Below are positions 1 through 10,743 of a stretch of 64,000 bases of DNA, piece after piece. Made by a program: the position numbers and the translations under genes. Source of the DNA: Limnoperna fortunei (Eukaryota; Mollusca; Bivalvia; Mytilida; Modiolidae); the NCBI GenBank assembly GCA_944474755.1, contig OX104112.1:86813756-86877755 (forward strand). The letters are read 5' to 3'. The stretch's first letter is position 1; every line of letters starts with the position of its first letter. Under the pieces are notes generated by a model that saw nothing but the letters and a program-made list of their open reading frames with translations, made no database searches and had not been told where the DNA came from.

Positions 1-469
1 AGTCTTCAAATTCTTAGTTTAAATTGTTACAAAAGCATCCATCACAATTTATTTCTGTGTATATTAGTTTTGTGTAAAATACAAAAATTTGTACCTATGA
101 AAGTTTTGTAATATCTACAAAATACAACAATTTACCATTCATTCTTTTACTGTATGCGACAGACTTTCTCCTTTGTCAGTTGATGTAAACCAGTAACACC
201 AACATTTAAGCTTTGAGAAGAAGTTTTCTGAAGATCTACTTGTTAACATGATTTGTACACTTAATATTACATTATCAGGTATAAGCTCAATGCCAAATAT
301 TGTAAACATAAAATTAAAGGTCATTTAAACACTATGTACCAAATAAAAATAAGAATATTTTTACATTTGAAAAAAAGATGGACATCGTTATATCATTTTT
401 CTCCTGATATTTGCTGTTATATTGATTAGATCAATATTACTGTTTAAATGTTACAAGAGCTTAAGTGAA
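1..469. other. AT-rich intergenic DNA, nothing recognised
   Basis: No coding motif, tandem repeat or strong inverted repeat was seen. The stretch runs up to the CTAG that begins the dispersed element at 470. Confidence 0.6.
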
Positions 470-1975
470 CTAGAGGCTCCCAGAAGCCTGTAATCGCTCA
501 CCTGGAATCCAAATGACTTAAACTATATTTAAATTTTTGAAATTAACAGTTTCAGTCTAGTTGTTATAGCTTTTAAAATACTGTGCAAAAACTATACATT
601 TCTTCAAAAAATTTGTTAAATACAATAACTCCTATAAGGTGCCATCCACAATTTCTGAAAATTAAATGGTTTTTAGGCATTGTCCTTTAGGGTACTTTAG
701 AAATTTACAGTTTTACTCTACTAATAGGTGTGTTATAGACTAATTTATAATTAAAAAACTGTTCATATGTCCAAATTCATAATGAAAGGGCAATAACTCC
801 TATAAAGAGTCATCTTGCAATTTTTGGACTAAGCAATCATTTGTAGGGCTTCTATTGCTGATCATTTGTGCAATTTACAGTTTTAATCTAGCTACTATAG
901 TTTTCAAGTTACAGGACAAAAATGGAAAATTTCATAAAATTGTCATTTAAGGGCAATAACCCCTAAAAGGAGTCATCTGACAATTTCAGACCAATTAAAT
1001 GAATTGTAGGGCTTTTTTGCTGATCATTTTTGCAATTTATTATTTCACTCTAGCTGTTATGGTTTTTAAGCTACAGGACAAAAACGGAAAATTTCATAAA
1101 AAATTGCAATTTAAGGGCAATAACTCCTATAAGGAGTCATCTGACAATTTCAGACCAATTAAATGAATTGTAGGGCTTTTTCTGCTGATCATTTTTGCAA
1201 AATTTCATAAAAAATTGCCATTTAAGGGCAATAACTCCTATAAGGAGTCATCTGACAATTTCAGACTAATACAGTGAATTGTAGGGCTTGTATTGTTGAT
1301 CTTTTTTGCTCTTTACAGTTTTACTCTAGCTGTTATAGTTTTAAAGTTACAGGACAAAAACGGAAAATTTCATAAAAAATTACCATTTAAGGGCAATAAC
1401 TCATATAAGGAGTCATCTGACAATTTCAGACCAATCAAGTGAATTGTAGGGCTTTCATTGCTGATCATTTTTGCCATTTACAGTTTCACTCTACCTCGTA
1501 TATTTTTCAGGTTATATTGTAAATACCAAAAATTTTGTCAAAAATCTTCAAAAAAGGGCAATAACTCCTACAAGAAGCCAATACACAACTTCGCACTAAT
1601 AGCAACTATTGTAGACCTTAATGTGCTGATCAATTTGAAGTAACGGTTTTCTCTATAGCTATTATAGTTTTTTAGATAATGATCAAAAACCTGTGTTGAC
1701 CCCCATGTTCTATTTTTAGTAACAGCGGCCATATTTGTCTGTTGATCAACACCCTGGGTACAAACTTGAAACTAGGAACCCTAAGGATGATTGTGGCCAA
1801 GTTTGAAAAAAATTGGCCAAGTGGTTTCAGAGGAGAAGATTTTTGAAAAAGTTTACGACGGACGACAGACGACGGACGACGGACGACAGACGACGGACGA
1901 CAGACGACGGACGACGGACGACGGACGCCAAGTGATAGCAATAGCTCACATGGACCTTCGGTCCAGGTGAGCTAA
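470..1975 (+). mobile_element. Dispersed non-autonomous element with tandem core and 3' hairpin (family 1, fullest copy)
   Basis: It starts at CTAGAGGCTC and ends at GGTGAGCTAA. The subterminal GCTCACCTGGA (496-506) is the inverted match of TCCAGGTGAGC (1962-1972). The interior is a degenerate tandem array, with several units of about 150-240 bp marked by 'gggcaataactcctataagg' and 'tgaattgtagggct'. A GACGGAC-type minisatellite follows, and then the hairpin TGGACC-TTC-GGTCCA (1951-1965) just inside the 3' end. No transposase frame is present. Partial relatives lie at 19487, 37057 and 47484. The architecture (tandem core, short-period tract, terminal hairpin) resembles Helentron-associated elements and bivalve pearl-type elements. 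The family name is inferred, not searched. Confidence 0.7.
1855..1928. repeat. GACGGAC/GACAGAC minisatellite
   Basis: Units of 7-8 bp (acggacg / acagacg) run head to tail inside the family 1 element, directly before its conserved 3' end. Antisense open frames rich in 'SSVVRRP' come from this tract and are not proteins. Confidence 0.85.
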
Positions 1976-2107
1976 CAACATTGAAAGAGAGTGTGAGAAA
2001 AGGACGAATGCATGTGTATGCTACCATTAAAACATATCTATAAAACTCAACATTAAAAGCATTTAGTAAAGATGTTGATTAGTTTGGAGTATTCCTGTCA
2101 CACCCAG

Positions 2108-2210
2108 GTAAAGTATGGAAAGTGTAAAAAAAACTTCGCTGTTAAAAAAACAATGAGGACCGATCCAGAATTTAAACAGCATGATACATGAGTTTTTATT
2201 TCTATTTCAG
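2108..2210 (+). other. Putative short 5'UTR intron of the GPCR gene
   Basis: A good donor, CCCAG|GTAAAGT, sits at 2107/2108. A good acceptor, a T-rich tract followed by CAG, ends at 2210, which is 14 bases before the receptor ATG. The implied intron is 103 bp. An acceptor this close to the start codon is common in GPCR genes with an intronless CDS. This is inferred from splice consensus only; a more distal donor is equally possible. Confidence 0.4.
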
Positions 2211-2214
2211 ACTA

Positions 2215-2235
2215 ATGCGCCGACATGGATTGTGA
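2215..2235 (+). promoter_or_regulatory. Short overlapping upstream ORF
   Basis: An ATG at 2215, just after the likely splice acceptor, opens a six-codon frame ending in TGA at 2233-2235, out of frame with and overlapping the receptor start at 2225. Such uORFs can dampen translation. Whether this one is in the transcript depends on the acceptor at 2210. Confidence 0.35.
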
Positions 2236-3328
2236 TATAAATGAAACAACTACCTTGGAAGGACTTACAAATTTTACACACTATGAACCAGAACATACTA
2301 TACTAAAAGGAGTACGCAATGTCTTCTATGATTATGGACTACCGATTGTTTGTCTTTTTGGAATAGTTGGAAATATGCTCAATTTAGCCATTCTCACAAG
2401 ACGAAAACTGAAAAGGTCATACCGAACTGTTGAACAGGCTGCAAATGTATGCTTAATAGGATTAGCTCTTTCAGACTTGTTATTTTGTACGTTCGCCTTT
2501 CCTACGACGTTTACTCCACGTGATAACCTTTATCAGCGTAAAGATTTTATACTATATTATGGGATGTATGCTACTGCCTTTATCAATGTTTTTATAATGG
2601 CAAGTACATGGATGACGGTAACGATGGCAACTGAACGATATATAGCAATATGTCATCCATTGAATCAAACGCTGTTTATGACCTTGAGAAGGACGAAGTT
2701 GATAATTGTGATTGTTTACATAATAGCTTTTGCTTTTAACGTACCAGTTCTTTGGCGATTCAAAATAGAAACAAAATGTGTAAATTTCACACATAAGTTC
2801 GAGTTAAAACCAGTACCTCTGGGAAACGATCCAGTGAAGGATAATATTTATCGGTTACTGTGGGCAATTGTAGGCAATTTTATCCCACTGATTTTGTTAA
2901 TAGGATTCAATATCAAAATTTGTTGGAAAGTACACCAATCGTACAGATACCGTCAAAGGTTTCAAGTACGTCACGATTCTAGCAACACACTTACTATCAC
3001 GCTTATCACTATTGTTGTTATGTTTTTCATTTTAGTGGCTCCATCCGAGATTGTTCTGTTTTTCATGCAGCAAACTCATCGAGACGGAAGCGACGCCTTT
3101 TACAGAGATTCGTATCATGCTATAGAGGCAATAATGAATTTTATGCAAACAGTTAATTTTTCAGTAAATTTTGCTTTGTATTGCATTATAAGTCCTTACT
3201 TTCGCAGGACGTTACGGTATATGTTTTGTTGTCATTGGTATCACGCAAGGCGACAATCTTACAAATTAAGTATGTCAGAGAGCACGTATCACATGCCACT
3301 GAAGAAGATGTCGGGTTTATTGAGGTAA
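2225..3328 (+). CDS. Class A (rhodopsin-like) peptide GPCR, FMRFamide/TRH-receptor-like
   Basis: A 367-residue seven-transmembrane receptor, probably a plasma-membrane neuropeptide receptor signalling through G proteins. Visible landmarks are N-glycosylation sites at N6 and N16; TM1 with GN at 49-50; TM2 with LALSD (D84); TM3 ending in ERY (137-139) followed by IAICHP; TM6 with P273; TM7 with N315-F-A-L-Y319; and Cys335-Cys336, a likely palmitoylation site before a short tail. The N-F-xx-Y form of NPxxY is typical of invertebrate FMRFamide/TRH-like receptors. Oddities: Cys185 is present in extracellular loop 2, but the usual TM3 partner position (about residue 113) is Gly, and the CWxP tryptophan is Val271. 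The ATG has a purine at -3 and G at +4. A six-codon upstream frame (ATG at 2215) overlaps it. The coding sequence is uninterrupted, of normal length, and ends in TAA. GAG|GTAAAG overlaps the stop and could act as a splice donor. The ligand cannot be told from sequence. Confidence 0.93.
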   Translation: MDCDINETTTLEGLTNFTHYEPEHTILKGVRNVFYDYGLPIVCLFGIVGNMLNLAILTRRKLKRSYRTVEQAANVCLIGLALSDLLFCTFAFPTTFTPRDNLYQRKDFILYYGMYATAFINVFIMASTWMTVTMATERYIAICHPLNQTLFMTLRRTKLIIVIVYIIAFAFNVPVLWRFKIETKCVNFTHKFELKPVPLGNDPVKDNIYRLLWAIVGNFIPLILLIGFNIKICWKVHQSYRYRQRFQVRHDSSNTLTITLITIVVMFFILVAPSEIVLFFMQQTHRDGSDAFYRDSYHAIEAIMNFMQTVNFSVNFALYCIISPYFRRTLRYMFCCHWYHARRQSYKLSMSESTYHMPLKKMSGLLR

Positions 3329-3343
3329 AGACGTAATATTTAA

Positions 3344-3351
3344 TGACGTCA
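3344..3351. promoter_or_regulatory. Full palindromic CRE (TGACGTCA)
   Basis: A perfect CREB/ATF consensus lies 16 bases after the receptor stop codon, in the presumed 3'UTR. The motif is seen directly; function is unknown. A second perfect copy is at 39494. Confidence 0.4.
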
Positions 3352-3406
3352 CACATCATATAATGTTGTTAGTGTTTCACATTAATATAATTATTTCGCA
3401 TATGCA

Positions 3407-3412
3407 AATAAA
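3407..3412 (+). terminator. Poly(A) signal AATAAA
   Basis: A canonical AATAAA lies 79 bases downstream of the receptor stop, giving a short 3'UTR of roughly 100 bases. It is the first canonical signal after the CDS. Confidence 0.55.
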
Positions 3413-3440
3413 GCTTCATAGACAGTATTCGTATTTATAT

Positions 3441-3480
3441 ACAATTTGTATATTTAATTTCACAATTTGTATATTTAATT
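3441..3480. repeat. Two-unit tandem repeat, 21-bp period
   Basis: ACAATTTGTATATTTAATT occurs at 3441 and again at 3462. The rest of 3413-3763 is AT-rich sequence with nothing recognised. Confidence 0.75.
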
Positions 3481-3763
3481 GTCTCTGATTTTGACCACGT
3501 GATCATATTTATTTATTGGTTAAAATCCTATTTGTTGCAATTATGTCGTCATTTATGTGATTATTCAGAAATGATTTCATATAAAATAGGTAAACACCAC
3601 AGTTGTCAAATATACATATATTGGCCAGCGAGGGTTTTCGCCCTGCATAACTTACAGTTATAAACCAGTTATGCTGGTCTTAACTATTTATAATACCAAA
3701 CAAGCACTAGAATATCTATACTGCACATTGTTTTCCTGTTTTATACCCCTATTTTCCTGTTTT

Positions 3764-4189
3764 ATACCCCGCCACGCCGGGTAATATGTGATACCCAACG
3801 TTTGGATTTTAATGTCCGTCAGTCCGTGCCCCTTTCCGCAGATAATAACTTTAAAAAGAGTCAACTTATTTTGTTAAAACTTCGCACAGCTGTTAAGTAC
3901 TAAAAATGAAGATCAAGTTCTAATTTCAGCACAATCCAATTTGTAGTTTTTTAGTAAGGCCAATGAAAAAAATGTCAAAAATCAAGTTAAATTTTCAGCA
4001 CAATCCCATTTTTAGTTTTTGAGTTAGAAAAATTTAAAATTATGTTTGTAGGTCCAAGGTCAAGATAAAAATTGTCTTCTGAGATGGACTGTTATCATGC
4101 TCAGCTGTTCCTATAGGCTTATTTGTAATTCAGTAAAATGTGAAAATGTGTTTATGGATATATAAAAACAATGCAGTGTGGCGGGGTAT
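3764..4189. mobile_element. Small non-autonomous element with 12-bp terminal inverted repeats
   Basis: ATACCCCGCCAC (3764-3775) is the exact inverse of GTGGCGGGGTAT (4178-4189). The 426-bp element has no coding capacity. Its C-rich terminal box resembles those of the Helentron-like elements at 7733 and 20998. The sequence just before the 5' end is duplicated: TTTTCCTGTTTTATACCCC at 3731 and 3752. Confidence 0.7.
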
Positions 4190-6171
4190 CATTTCATGTC
4201 CCATTAAATGTCCTATTTTTCTATTGAAATTCTGTTTATTTATAACAACTATATCATATTTTGCTGATATTCATTAACCGGTGAATAACAGGGTTATTTA
4301 ATGGCGTCGTATCTTAACATGGTTATTCGCTGTTCGTTGCTTTTAGAATTATTGTATGTCATGTGACTTAACAAAATTATTTCTTCTTTATCTGAGGAAT
4401 TAATAAAGTTTCTCTTTGATCAGCGCAGTGTATATTGTTCTTCAATTCGTGTTAATTTATTTGGATTCTGTCTTTTTCTGTCTTTAACAATTTATCACAA
4501 GCATTGCCAAGAAAATAACAAATGCAAAAATAATTGCCAATAAGCGCACGTTGTTAAAAAACGCGACGCTTTTACATACAAATTTTAAAACTGTTCCGAA
4601 AGTCCTTAAATCTATTACAATGACGGATGATCACCTAAAGTAAATATTCCTTCTTATCATCTGCGGGATTTAGGACCAATTTGTTGAAATTAAATGATGC
4701 ACGCTGTATCTGAAGAGGCCTTTTTCGAAACATCTTTTCTCCGTTTATTAAGTCAGAATGTATTTGTCTCAAATCTGATCGGCTCTAAATTAAATTAATT
4801 TAAAATTCGTCTCCGTCACTCAAGAATTAACCATCATAATACAAGTATCTCGGGGTAGATAACCGTCAGCTGGCGACTGTACAATCATCAACAACTGATG
4901 TCCTATATATTACAAACCAATTACAAAACCGTTATTTCTTTACGTTATTAAGTAGTTACTTTGGCAACCCCATATATCTTTTATGAATTGTCGAAAAGAA
5001 ATTTAACGATAGCACATCAGGTATCCAGATCCAACATCCGCTGATGGATCAAAATTCAGTGGAGCCAAAAAACAGCAACAACGTAGGCGATTGGTGGGTT
5101 CAAATAAACTAGTTGCAGTTATTGAGAAAATGCTCCGTGATAACAAGATTACATTTTTTAAACACACCAACCGCCGAAGTTGTTGCCAGTGTTTGAATCC
5201 CTCTGCGACTGTTACATCCGAATACCCGTTGTGATTGCAAGAAAACGTGTCTCAGTGAAACTGTCCCGCTTGGAAAATATTGGTAAACGGCCCCTTTTTT
5301 CACTCAATTGTGAATATTTGGCACTGCCCTACAGAATTTCGCCAGTAAAGAGATCTCATCATGTTGTTACTGTGTATCAAATTTAATGAAGATGTGAAGT
5401 CATCTTAATGAAAAAACGTTAACGCAAAGGAAAACCCGAGGTTGGACAGACGGGCGGACGAACAGTCGGAAACAGTCGGAAAATCCATTTGTTGGTGGGA
5501 CATAAAAATCTATTTCTTTACGACTGTCAGGTTTCAGACATCATAAATAAAATCGATATGAACCGTAAATGTAATTCGAGTATCATATAAGCTTGGATGA
5601 AATCGGACAAAGTATAATCCAGAATAGTTAAAAATGAAAATCATGTTCAAAAAGAACAACAAGCAATACAATTTTCAAAACGACTCTTGAACATGAAACT
5701 CATTACGTAAGCGTGACTGAATTTACGAAATAATGTCAACCACTGCATTTCTCCTTTTCATACCTGAGATTATTTAACAATAAAACATATTAACATTATA
5801 CAGATTCGCCTTTGTAACGCCAATTAAACAGATCATATACATTTTTATTAAACGCTCGATCAATGTACACCTTATTAATAAAAATTAAAAGCATAGTTGC
5901 GACTCTAAATTACCAGGACCATAAACCTATTGCATGACAAGTGTCGTTATCCTTGGGCAATACATTATTTACATCGGTATTCAATACATATATATGTGGT
6001 TAGGTTGTTAAGAATGAAAGTAGTATACATTTTACAATGGATGTAGCATTTTGTTGAAATGTTAATTTATATGTCCTGAAAACTGTCATTAATTACGTTT
6101 CACAGTGAGCAATTTGTATCAAACGTAAAGGATTCAACTACTCTATGTGTATTTAAAAATGAATAAAATCG
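4190..6171. other. Intergenic; possible element 3' end near 5440-5515
   Basis: Mostly unique AT-rich sequence. At 5440-5515 an ACGGGCGGACG-type tract is followed by a C/G-rich inverted pair around TCCATTTG...GGTGGGAC and 'ataaaa'. This matches the end layout of the ACGG elements elsewhere, but no matching 5' end was found. No genes were recognised. Confidence 0.4.
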
Positions 6172-6365
6172 TGCAAGGTGTCTCAACGGTGTATATAGTT
6201 AGCCAGTAACTATTGATCTACGACGTGACAACACTATTTCCGAGTTCGAGTCCGACTTAAGGAAAGGTGTGCTTGATGCCAATATTAATTGATATTGGTG
6301 AAGGAGATGGTGTCTCCCCAAACTCATCGTGGGGCTTTTTAGACACACAGACGCGTTACAGGAAA
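6172..6365 (+). mobile_element. Possible tRNA-derived SINE, second type
   Basis: GTGTCTCAACGGTGTATATAG resembles a tRNA A-box region, and GAGTTCGAGTCCGAC about 60 bases later is a good B box (Pol III internal promoter). The following 100 bases lack the core and tail of the main SINE of this window. It is too diverged to fold as a working tRNA and no intact anticodon arm was recognised. Confidence 0.45.
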
Positions 6366-6695
6366 ACAGAACATTAAATGTTTTTGGCTACATAAATAGT
6401 ACAGTAGCAGATTTTTTAACACATGTATTTCAAGTCCAGATCGATTTTTGATAGTGGTCAGTCATAATGTTATGAGTCTAATAAATGATGAATTAAATCA
6501 TGCAGAAACAAACATTCTAATATGGCGTCCTTCCACCGCTTCGAGTACACATTAGTTTCTAATAAGAATAGAGTCCGCTGTAACGTCAGTTAGAATTCCG
6601 ACGTCATTATAAGCTCTAATAAAAATTTCAAACTGGAACAACACAATACATTCGTCTGTTTGCTTAAATGGTGCGTATATTAAATAAAATGATGC

Positions 6696-6760
6696 GGAAC
6701 CGTAGCTCTTTTATAGGCCCTTGACAATATTTTTGGCGGACCATACAGAGCTACGGTTCC
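6696..6760. mobile_element. Mini foldback inserted in repeat copy A
   Basis: GGAACCGTAGCTCT (6696-6709) is the perfect inverse of AGAGCTACGGTTCC (6747-6760). Copy B lacks this block: 'aataaaatga' runs straight into 'gaatatatg'. GATG on both sides (6691 and about 6773) may be a target-site duplication. Confidence 0.7.
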
Positions 6761-6923
6761 ACAGCTTTACACTGATGAGCATATATTTTTATGTTAATTT
6801 TATTTGCTTTACATTCTGTTTTGGAATATATCTTATTTAGTTAACAAAAAACAATATGGCTACAGAAAGCGTCTTCTTATAACAACTTCAGAATTTCAAA
6901 ACATGTGTTGGATATATTAGGAT

Positions 6924-7033
6924 CGAAACAGATTACTGCAGCTGGGCTCTATGCGCAACTGTCGGTATAAAATATTGACAAATATAAGGTCTAACCATGT
7001 TCTAATTCGCATAGAGCCCGCTGCAATAATCTT
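6924..7033. repeat. Palindromic MITE-like end (AGATTA... / ...TAATCT)
   Basis: The left arm 'cagattactgcagctgggctctatgcg' is answered by 'cgcatagagcccgctgcaataatct'. The homologous palindrome in copy B (12998-13160) has longer arms, so this one seems to have lost part of its left arm. Confidence 0.7.
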
Positions 7034-7135
7034 TATTAAACTTCTTTTGTTTGTTAAAACATGTGTATTCAACTTTGCATTTCCAATCTTAGATGTAAAA
7101 CAATCCATTTAGGGTTGTTTATTGTGCAATGTCAT

Positions 7136-7732
7136 TTTCAAACTAAATACAGTGACAATGTCAATTAATAATTGGTTAAAATTACAACAAAGGGTTTAAC
7201 AATAATTGGAACCAAGTTAAATTTTTATAAATTATGAATTTTAGGATAACCATTATGGTCATTTTAGAATTATATCAATGTTTATTTCGTTTTTCGACTT
7301 TTCATTTCTCTTAAACAACAATTTCCTTGGACTGACACATAGAAGGAATCAAATTTAATGACAGTGGTAAGAGTTACTTGATAACAGGCTTTTATAACAA
7401 TTAAAACCATTTTGTGAACTAAGAACTAGTAGGTAAATAGAGGGTTTGTAGGTAAATAGAGGGTTTGTAGGTAAATAGAGGGTTTTTGTTTGAATAGGGT
7501 TTAACAATTTTCCCGCCATATTGTGCCGTGGGGTTTTTATTTTTATTAAATCTGGAGTCCATTACAATCTCCGTGAAGGAACCACCTTACACAATCGACC
7601 ATTTAAAGCTCCCCATTTGAGACTTAAAATATATCCGACTGCTGAAAACTACTTTAAAAGCACAGTAGGCAAAAGTTTTGCCAAACATGTTTGATAATCA
7701 CCGAGACGTCTTTCAACAAAAAGGTAAACAAA
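7136..7732. repeat. Intergenic with a 19-bp triplicate at 7431-7487
   Basis: AGGTAAATAGAGGGTTTGT repeats three times with a 19-bp period (7431, 7450, 7469). The rest of the interval shows nothing recognisable. Confidence 0.75.
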
Positions 7733-9206
7733 CTAGAGTAAAAACACCTGTGAGCAATGCTCACCATTGATACCCCCCGCTTCACAATTACTTTGAAATT
7801 TCAGGTGTTCTTAATTATGAAATTGAAACTTTATCTAGTTAAACGTGAATGCGAAATTGCAGATAATACATGTAACCCTCCCCAATCCCCCAAAGAATGG
7901 CATCCCCTATGTCAATGACAAAGTCCATGTTTTTCTATGGCAAACCTCCAATAATATTCTGATCAAAATGTTTAATATCCAATGCACAATGGCAATATGT
8001 GACCAAGATTCTGTATAAGTTTCAACAAATTCCATTCAGTGGTGTAGGAGGAATTGTAAATAAAAGATGGGTACCCCATTATGTCCATTACAAACTCCAT
8101 GTTTTTCTATGGGAAACCCCAAATATCATTCCAATCAAAATGTTAAATATCTCCTGCACAATGGCACTATGTGACATGGATTCTGTGTAAGTTTCAACAA
8201 ATTCCATTCAGTGGTGTAGGAATGAGTTGCACATAAGAGATGGGTATCCCTTATGTCCATGACAAAGTCCATGTTTTTCTATGGGAAACCCCAAATATCA
8301 TTCCAATCGAAATGTTATATATCTAGTGCACAGTGGCAATATGTGACAACATTCTGTGTAAGTTTCATCAAATTCCATTTAGTGGTGTAGGAGGAGTCGC
8401 ACATAAGAAATGGGTATCCCCTTTTGTCAATGACAGTCCATGTTGTTCTATGGGAAACCCCAAATATCATTCCGATCAAAATAATAAATATCTCCTGCAC
8501 AATGGCACTATGTGACAAGGATTCTGTGTAAGTTTCAACAAATTCCATTCAGTGGTGTAGGAGGAGTTGCACATAAGACAAGAGGACCCCCTTAGGTCAA
8601 TGACAATGTCCATGTTTTTCTATGGGAAACCCCAAATATCGATCCGATCAAAATGTTTAATAACTCCTGCACAATGGCACTATGTGACAAGGATGCTGTG
8701 TAAGTTTCTTTAAATTCCATTCAGTGGTGTAGGAGGAGTTGCACATAAGAGATGAGGCCCCCCTTAGGTCAATGACAATGTCCATGTTTTTCTATGGGAA
8801 ACCCCAAATATCGATCCGATCAAAATGTTTAATATCTCCTGCACAATGGCACTACGTGACAAGCATTCTGTGTAAGTTTCATTAAATTCCATTCAGTGGT
8901 GTAGGAGGAGTTGCACATATGAGATAGGGACCCCCTTAGGTCAATGACAAAGTCCATGTTTTTCTATGGGAAACCCCAAATATCATTCCGATCAAAATGT
9001 TAAATATCTCCTGCACAATGGCACTATGAGACAAAGATTCTGTGTAAGTTTCATCAAATTCCTTTCAGTGGTGTAGGAGGAGTTGCAAATAATAGAAAGT
9101 GTAACGGACGGACGGACGGACGGACGGACGGACGGACGGAAGGACGGACGGACGGACGGACACCATGAACACTATATACCCCCCGCTTTTCAAGCGGGGG
9201 GTATAA
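7733..9206 (+). mobile_element. Helentron-like non-autonomous element, 7-unit 172-bp tandem core
   Basis: The 5' part is CTAGAGTA, then the palindrome GTGAGCA-A-TGCTCAC (7750-7764), then TACCCCCCGCTT (7771-7782). The core is a tandem array anchored on 'ccatgtttttctatggg' at 7925, 8097, 8269, 8438, 8610, 8782 and 8954 (period 172, once 169). A (GGAC)n tract follows at about 9104-9161. The 3' end is a perfect 12-bp hairpin, TACCCCCCGCTT (9177-9188) and AAGCGGGGGGTA (9192-9203). The 5' box is therefore identical to one arm of the 3' hairpin and inverted to the other. This matches the short terminal repeats plus 3' hairpin described for Helentrons, and the core-plus-ACGG layout of bivalve pearl elements. 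No Rep/helicase frame is present, so movement would need help in trans. Confidence 0.82.
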
Positions 9207-9887
9207 ATATACAACATGAAATTACTTATCACAAACATTGCATTAAGAAAAACACCGGTGTTTTATGCTGTAAAATCCAGTTACAAGTCTTACAAGAATA
9301 AACTTAACACGAATGAAGTCGGAGAAACCGGCAAACTCTAGAACCAACAACAAAAATATCGTAACTACAGCAATGGTCCTGACTTAGTACAGGCATTCCA
9401 AAAGACAAAAGAAATGGTGGGGTAAACCAGGTTTTATGGCATGTCAAACCTTCATTTTCTATTGCTGCAGTATATGAGTTGGTTAGTTAATTAAAATGTA
9501 TGGATATTATATACCACTAGTCAATAATAGGTGCATCAAATAATCATCGTAACACAAGGAAGTAGTATCTATAGTAAAACTTATTAAAGGCGCGGACCAG
9601 TCGTTTTATTGTTATCTTGGTTTATAGGGTTATCCCGAAGAAATAGGCGACGTTTGCAAAAATCAGTATACTCGCTGCAAGCTCTTAAACACCTGATCAA
9701 TTTTGAAATATAGACACCGTATGCAGGAGAAGCTGGAATATTGCTGCATAGGGAACATAGTCATAAGCTTTTGTTTGAACTATTTCGACAAAAGTTCTTC
9801 ATGTCCTTTTTTGCGTAAATATGTCCTAATGACTCAAATGAAACCGAAGGTGCGGGGTTTTCTTTGTGTACTATGGCTTTCTTAACC
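9207..9887. other. Intergenic, nothing recognised
   Basis: No repeat partner or coding motif was found between the element end and the dispersed repeat at 9888. Short open frames here have no recognisable domain. Confidence 0.5.
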
Positions 9888-10112
9888 TAACATTTACATT
9901 ACGTATGTCTTTTATCGATATCCTAGATTTCTATTGGTTCAAACCGTTACAGATGACGTAGGATCATTCTTTGCATTTCTCAATGAAACCGGCAGCCACG
10001 AAGACTGCACGCGCTTTCTTGACGACGTCCCCAGAAAACAAACAATGCGGAGTAATAAAAATCAACAAAAATAAATTGTGCACGAATCAAATCATGACCC
10101 CGGCATTATTTT
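9888..10112 (+). repeat. Dispersed repeat, first copy (pair with 63718-63940)
   Basis: About 220 bp, collinear with the second copy: 'acattacgtatgtctttyatc', 'cctagatttctattggttc', 'aaaccgttacagatgacgta', 'catttctcaatgaaaccgg', 'cacgcgctt' and 'accccggcatt'. Same orientation, roughly 85 percent alike by eye, 54 kb apart. Confidence 0.85.
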
Positions 10113-10206
10113 GAAGTTTTATTTAAGTATGACCGAAGCACATTTTCAATTCTTAAGTAAAACGTGAGGCCATAAAATATTAGTTTATAGTAAAAAAGTG
10201 TTTATG

Positions 10207-10383
10207 CAGGCAGGGTGTACTCGACTCCAATCTTAATTGACAAGGATTGCCAGTTTTCCTACAGCAGGTCGGGGGTTTTCTCCGGGTACTCCGGCTTCCT
10301 CCCCCAATAAAAACTGGACGCCACGATATAGCTGAAAAATTGCTGAAAGTGGCGTTAAACACCATCAAACAAACAAACAAAAA
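10207..10383 (+). mobile_element. SINE, 5'-truncated
   Basis: Carries the SINE core (GACTCCAATCT...GGATTGCCAGTTTTCC, then TCTCCGGGTACTCCGGCTTC) and the 3' tail 'gatatagctgaaaaattgct...gtggcgttaaacacc' followed by (CAAA)n. The tRNA-like head is missing. A broken second tail follows at 10388-10410. Confidence 0.85.
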
Positions 10384-10743
10384 AGTGTTTAAAGTGGCGT
10401 TAGGCAATGAACAAAAAAAAACAGTCAGACTTAAAGAAAAATATTTATGTCGATAAATATCCACTTTCAGAGGTAGTTAAGTTGGCGGGGCCATTAAGTA
10501 GTGACAATTTATTACTTCTCTTACAGATTGGTGAGTACAAAGTAGTCCGGTGTTATCGCGCACCTAAGAAATTTGTGCAATTTTTTTCAGTTTCAGAAAA
10601 AAAAATATTTATTTTAAAAATAAAATGATTTTATCTTTGAATACATTATTTTTGAAACATACAACCCAATTTGTTCGTCGGCAAAGTACTAGTATTTAAT
10701 TTTGTCATTTTGTCCAGCATGACGTGGTTTTATGTAAACAATG

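Larger units (their letters stand above)
6510..7135 (+). repeat. Dispersed repeat, copy A (pair with 12300-13160)
   Basis: Collinear with copy B through several landmarks: 'taatatggcgtcc', 'gaattccgacgtcat', 'tttcaaactggaacaac', 'ttgctttacattctgttttgg', 'agaaagcgtc' and a terminal palindrome carrying GGGCTCTATG/CATAGAGCCC. The copies differ by separate nested insertions: 6696-6760 here and 12755-12934 in copy B. No protein is encoded. Confidence 0.8.

Noticed and set aside
1672..2027. Two minus frames with 'RRPSSVV' repeats
   Set aside because: Translation of the GACGGAC minisatellite in the family 1 element.
2552..2794. 80-codon minus-strand frame under the GPCR
   Set aside because: Shadow of the receptor coding sequence.
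8315..8548. Open frames on both strands in the 172-bp arrays (also at 11621-11824)
   Set aside because: They are carried by the repeat units, differ between copies and show no domain.
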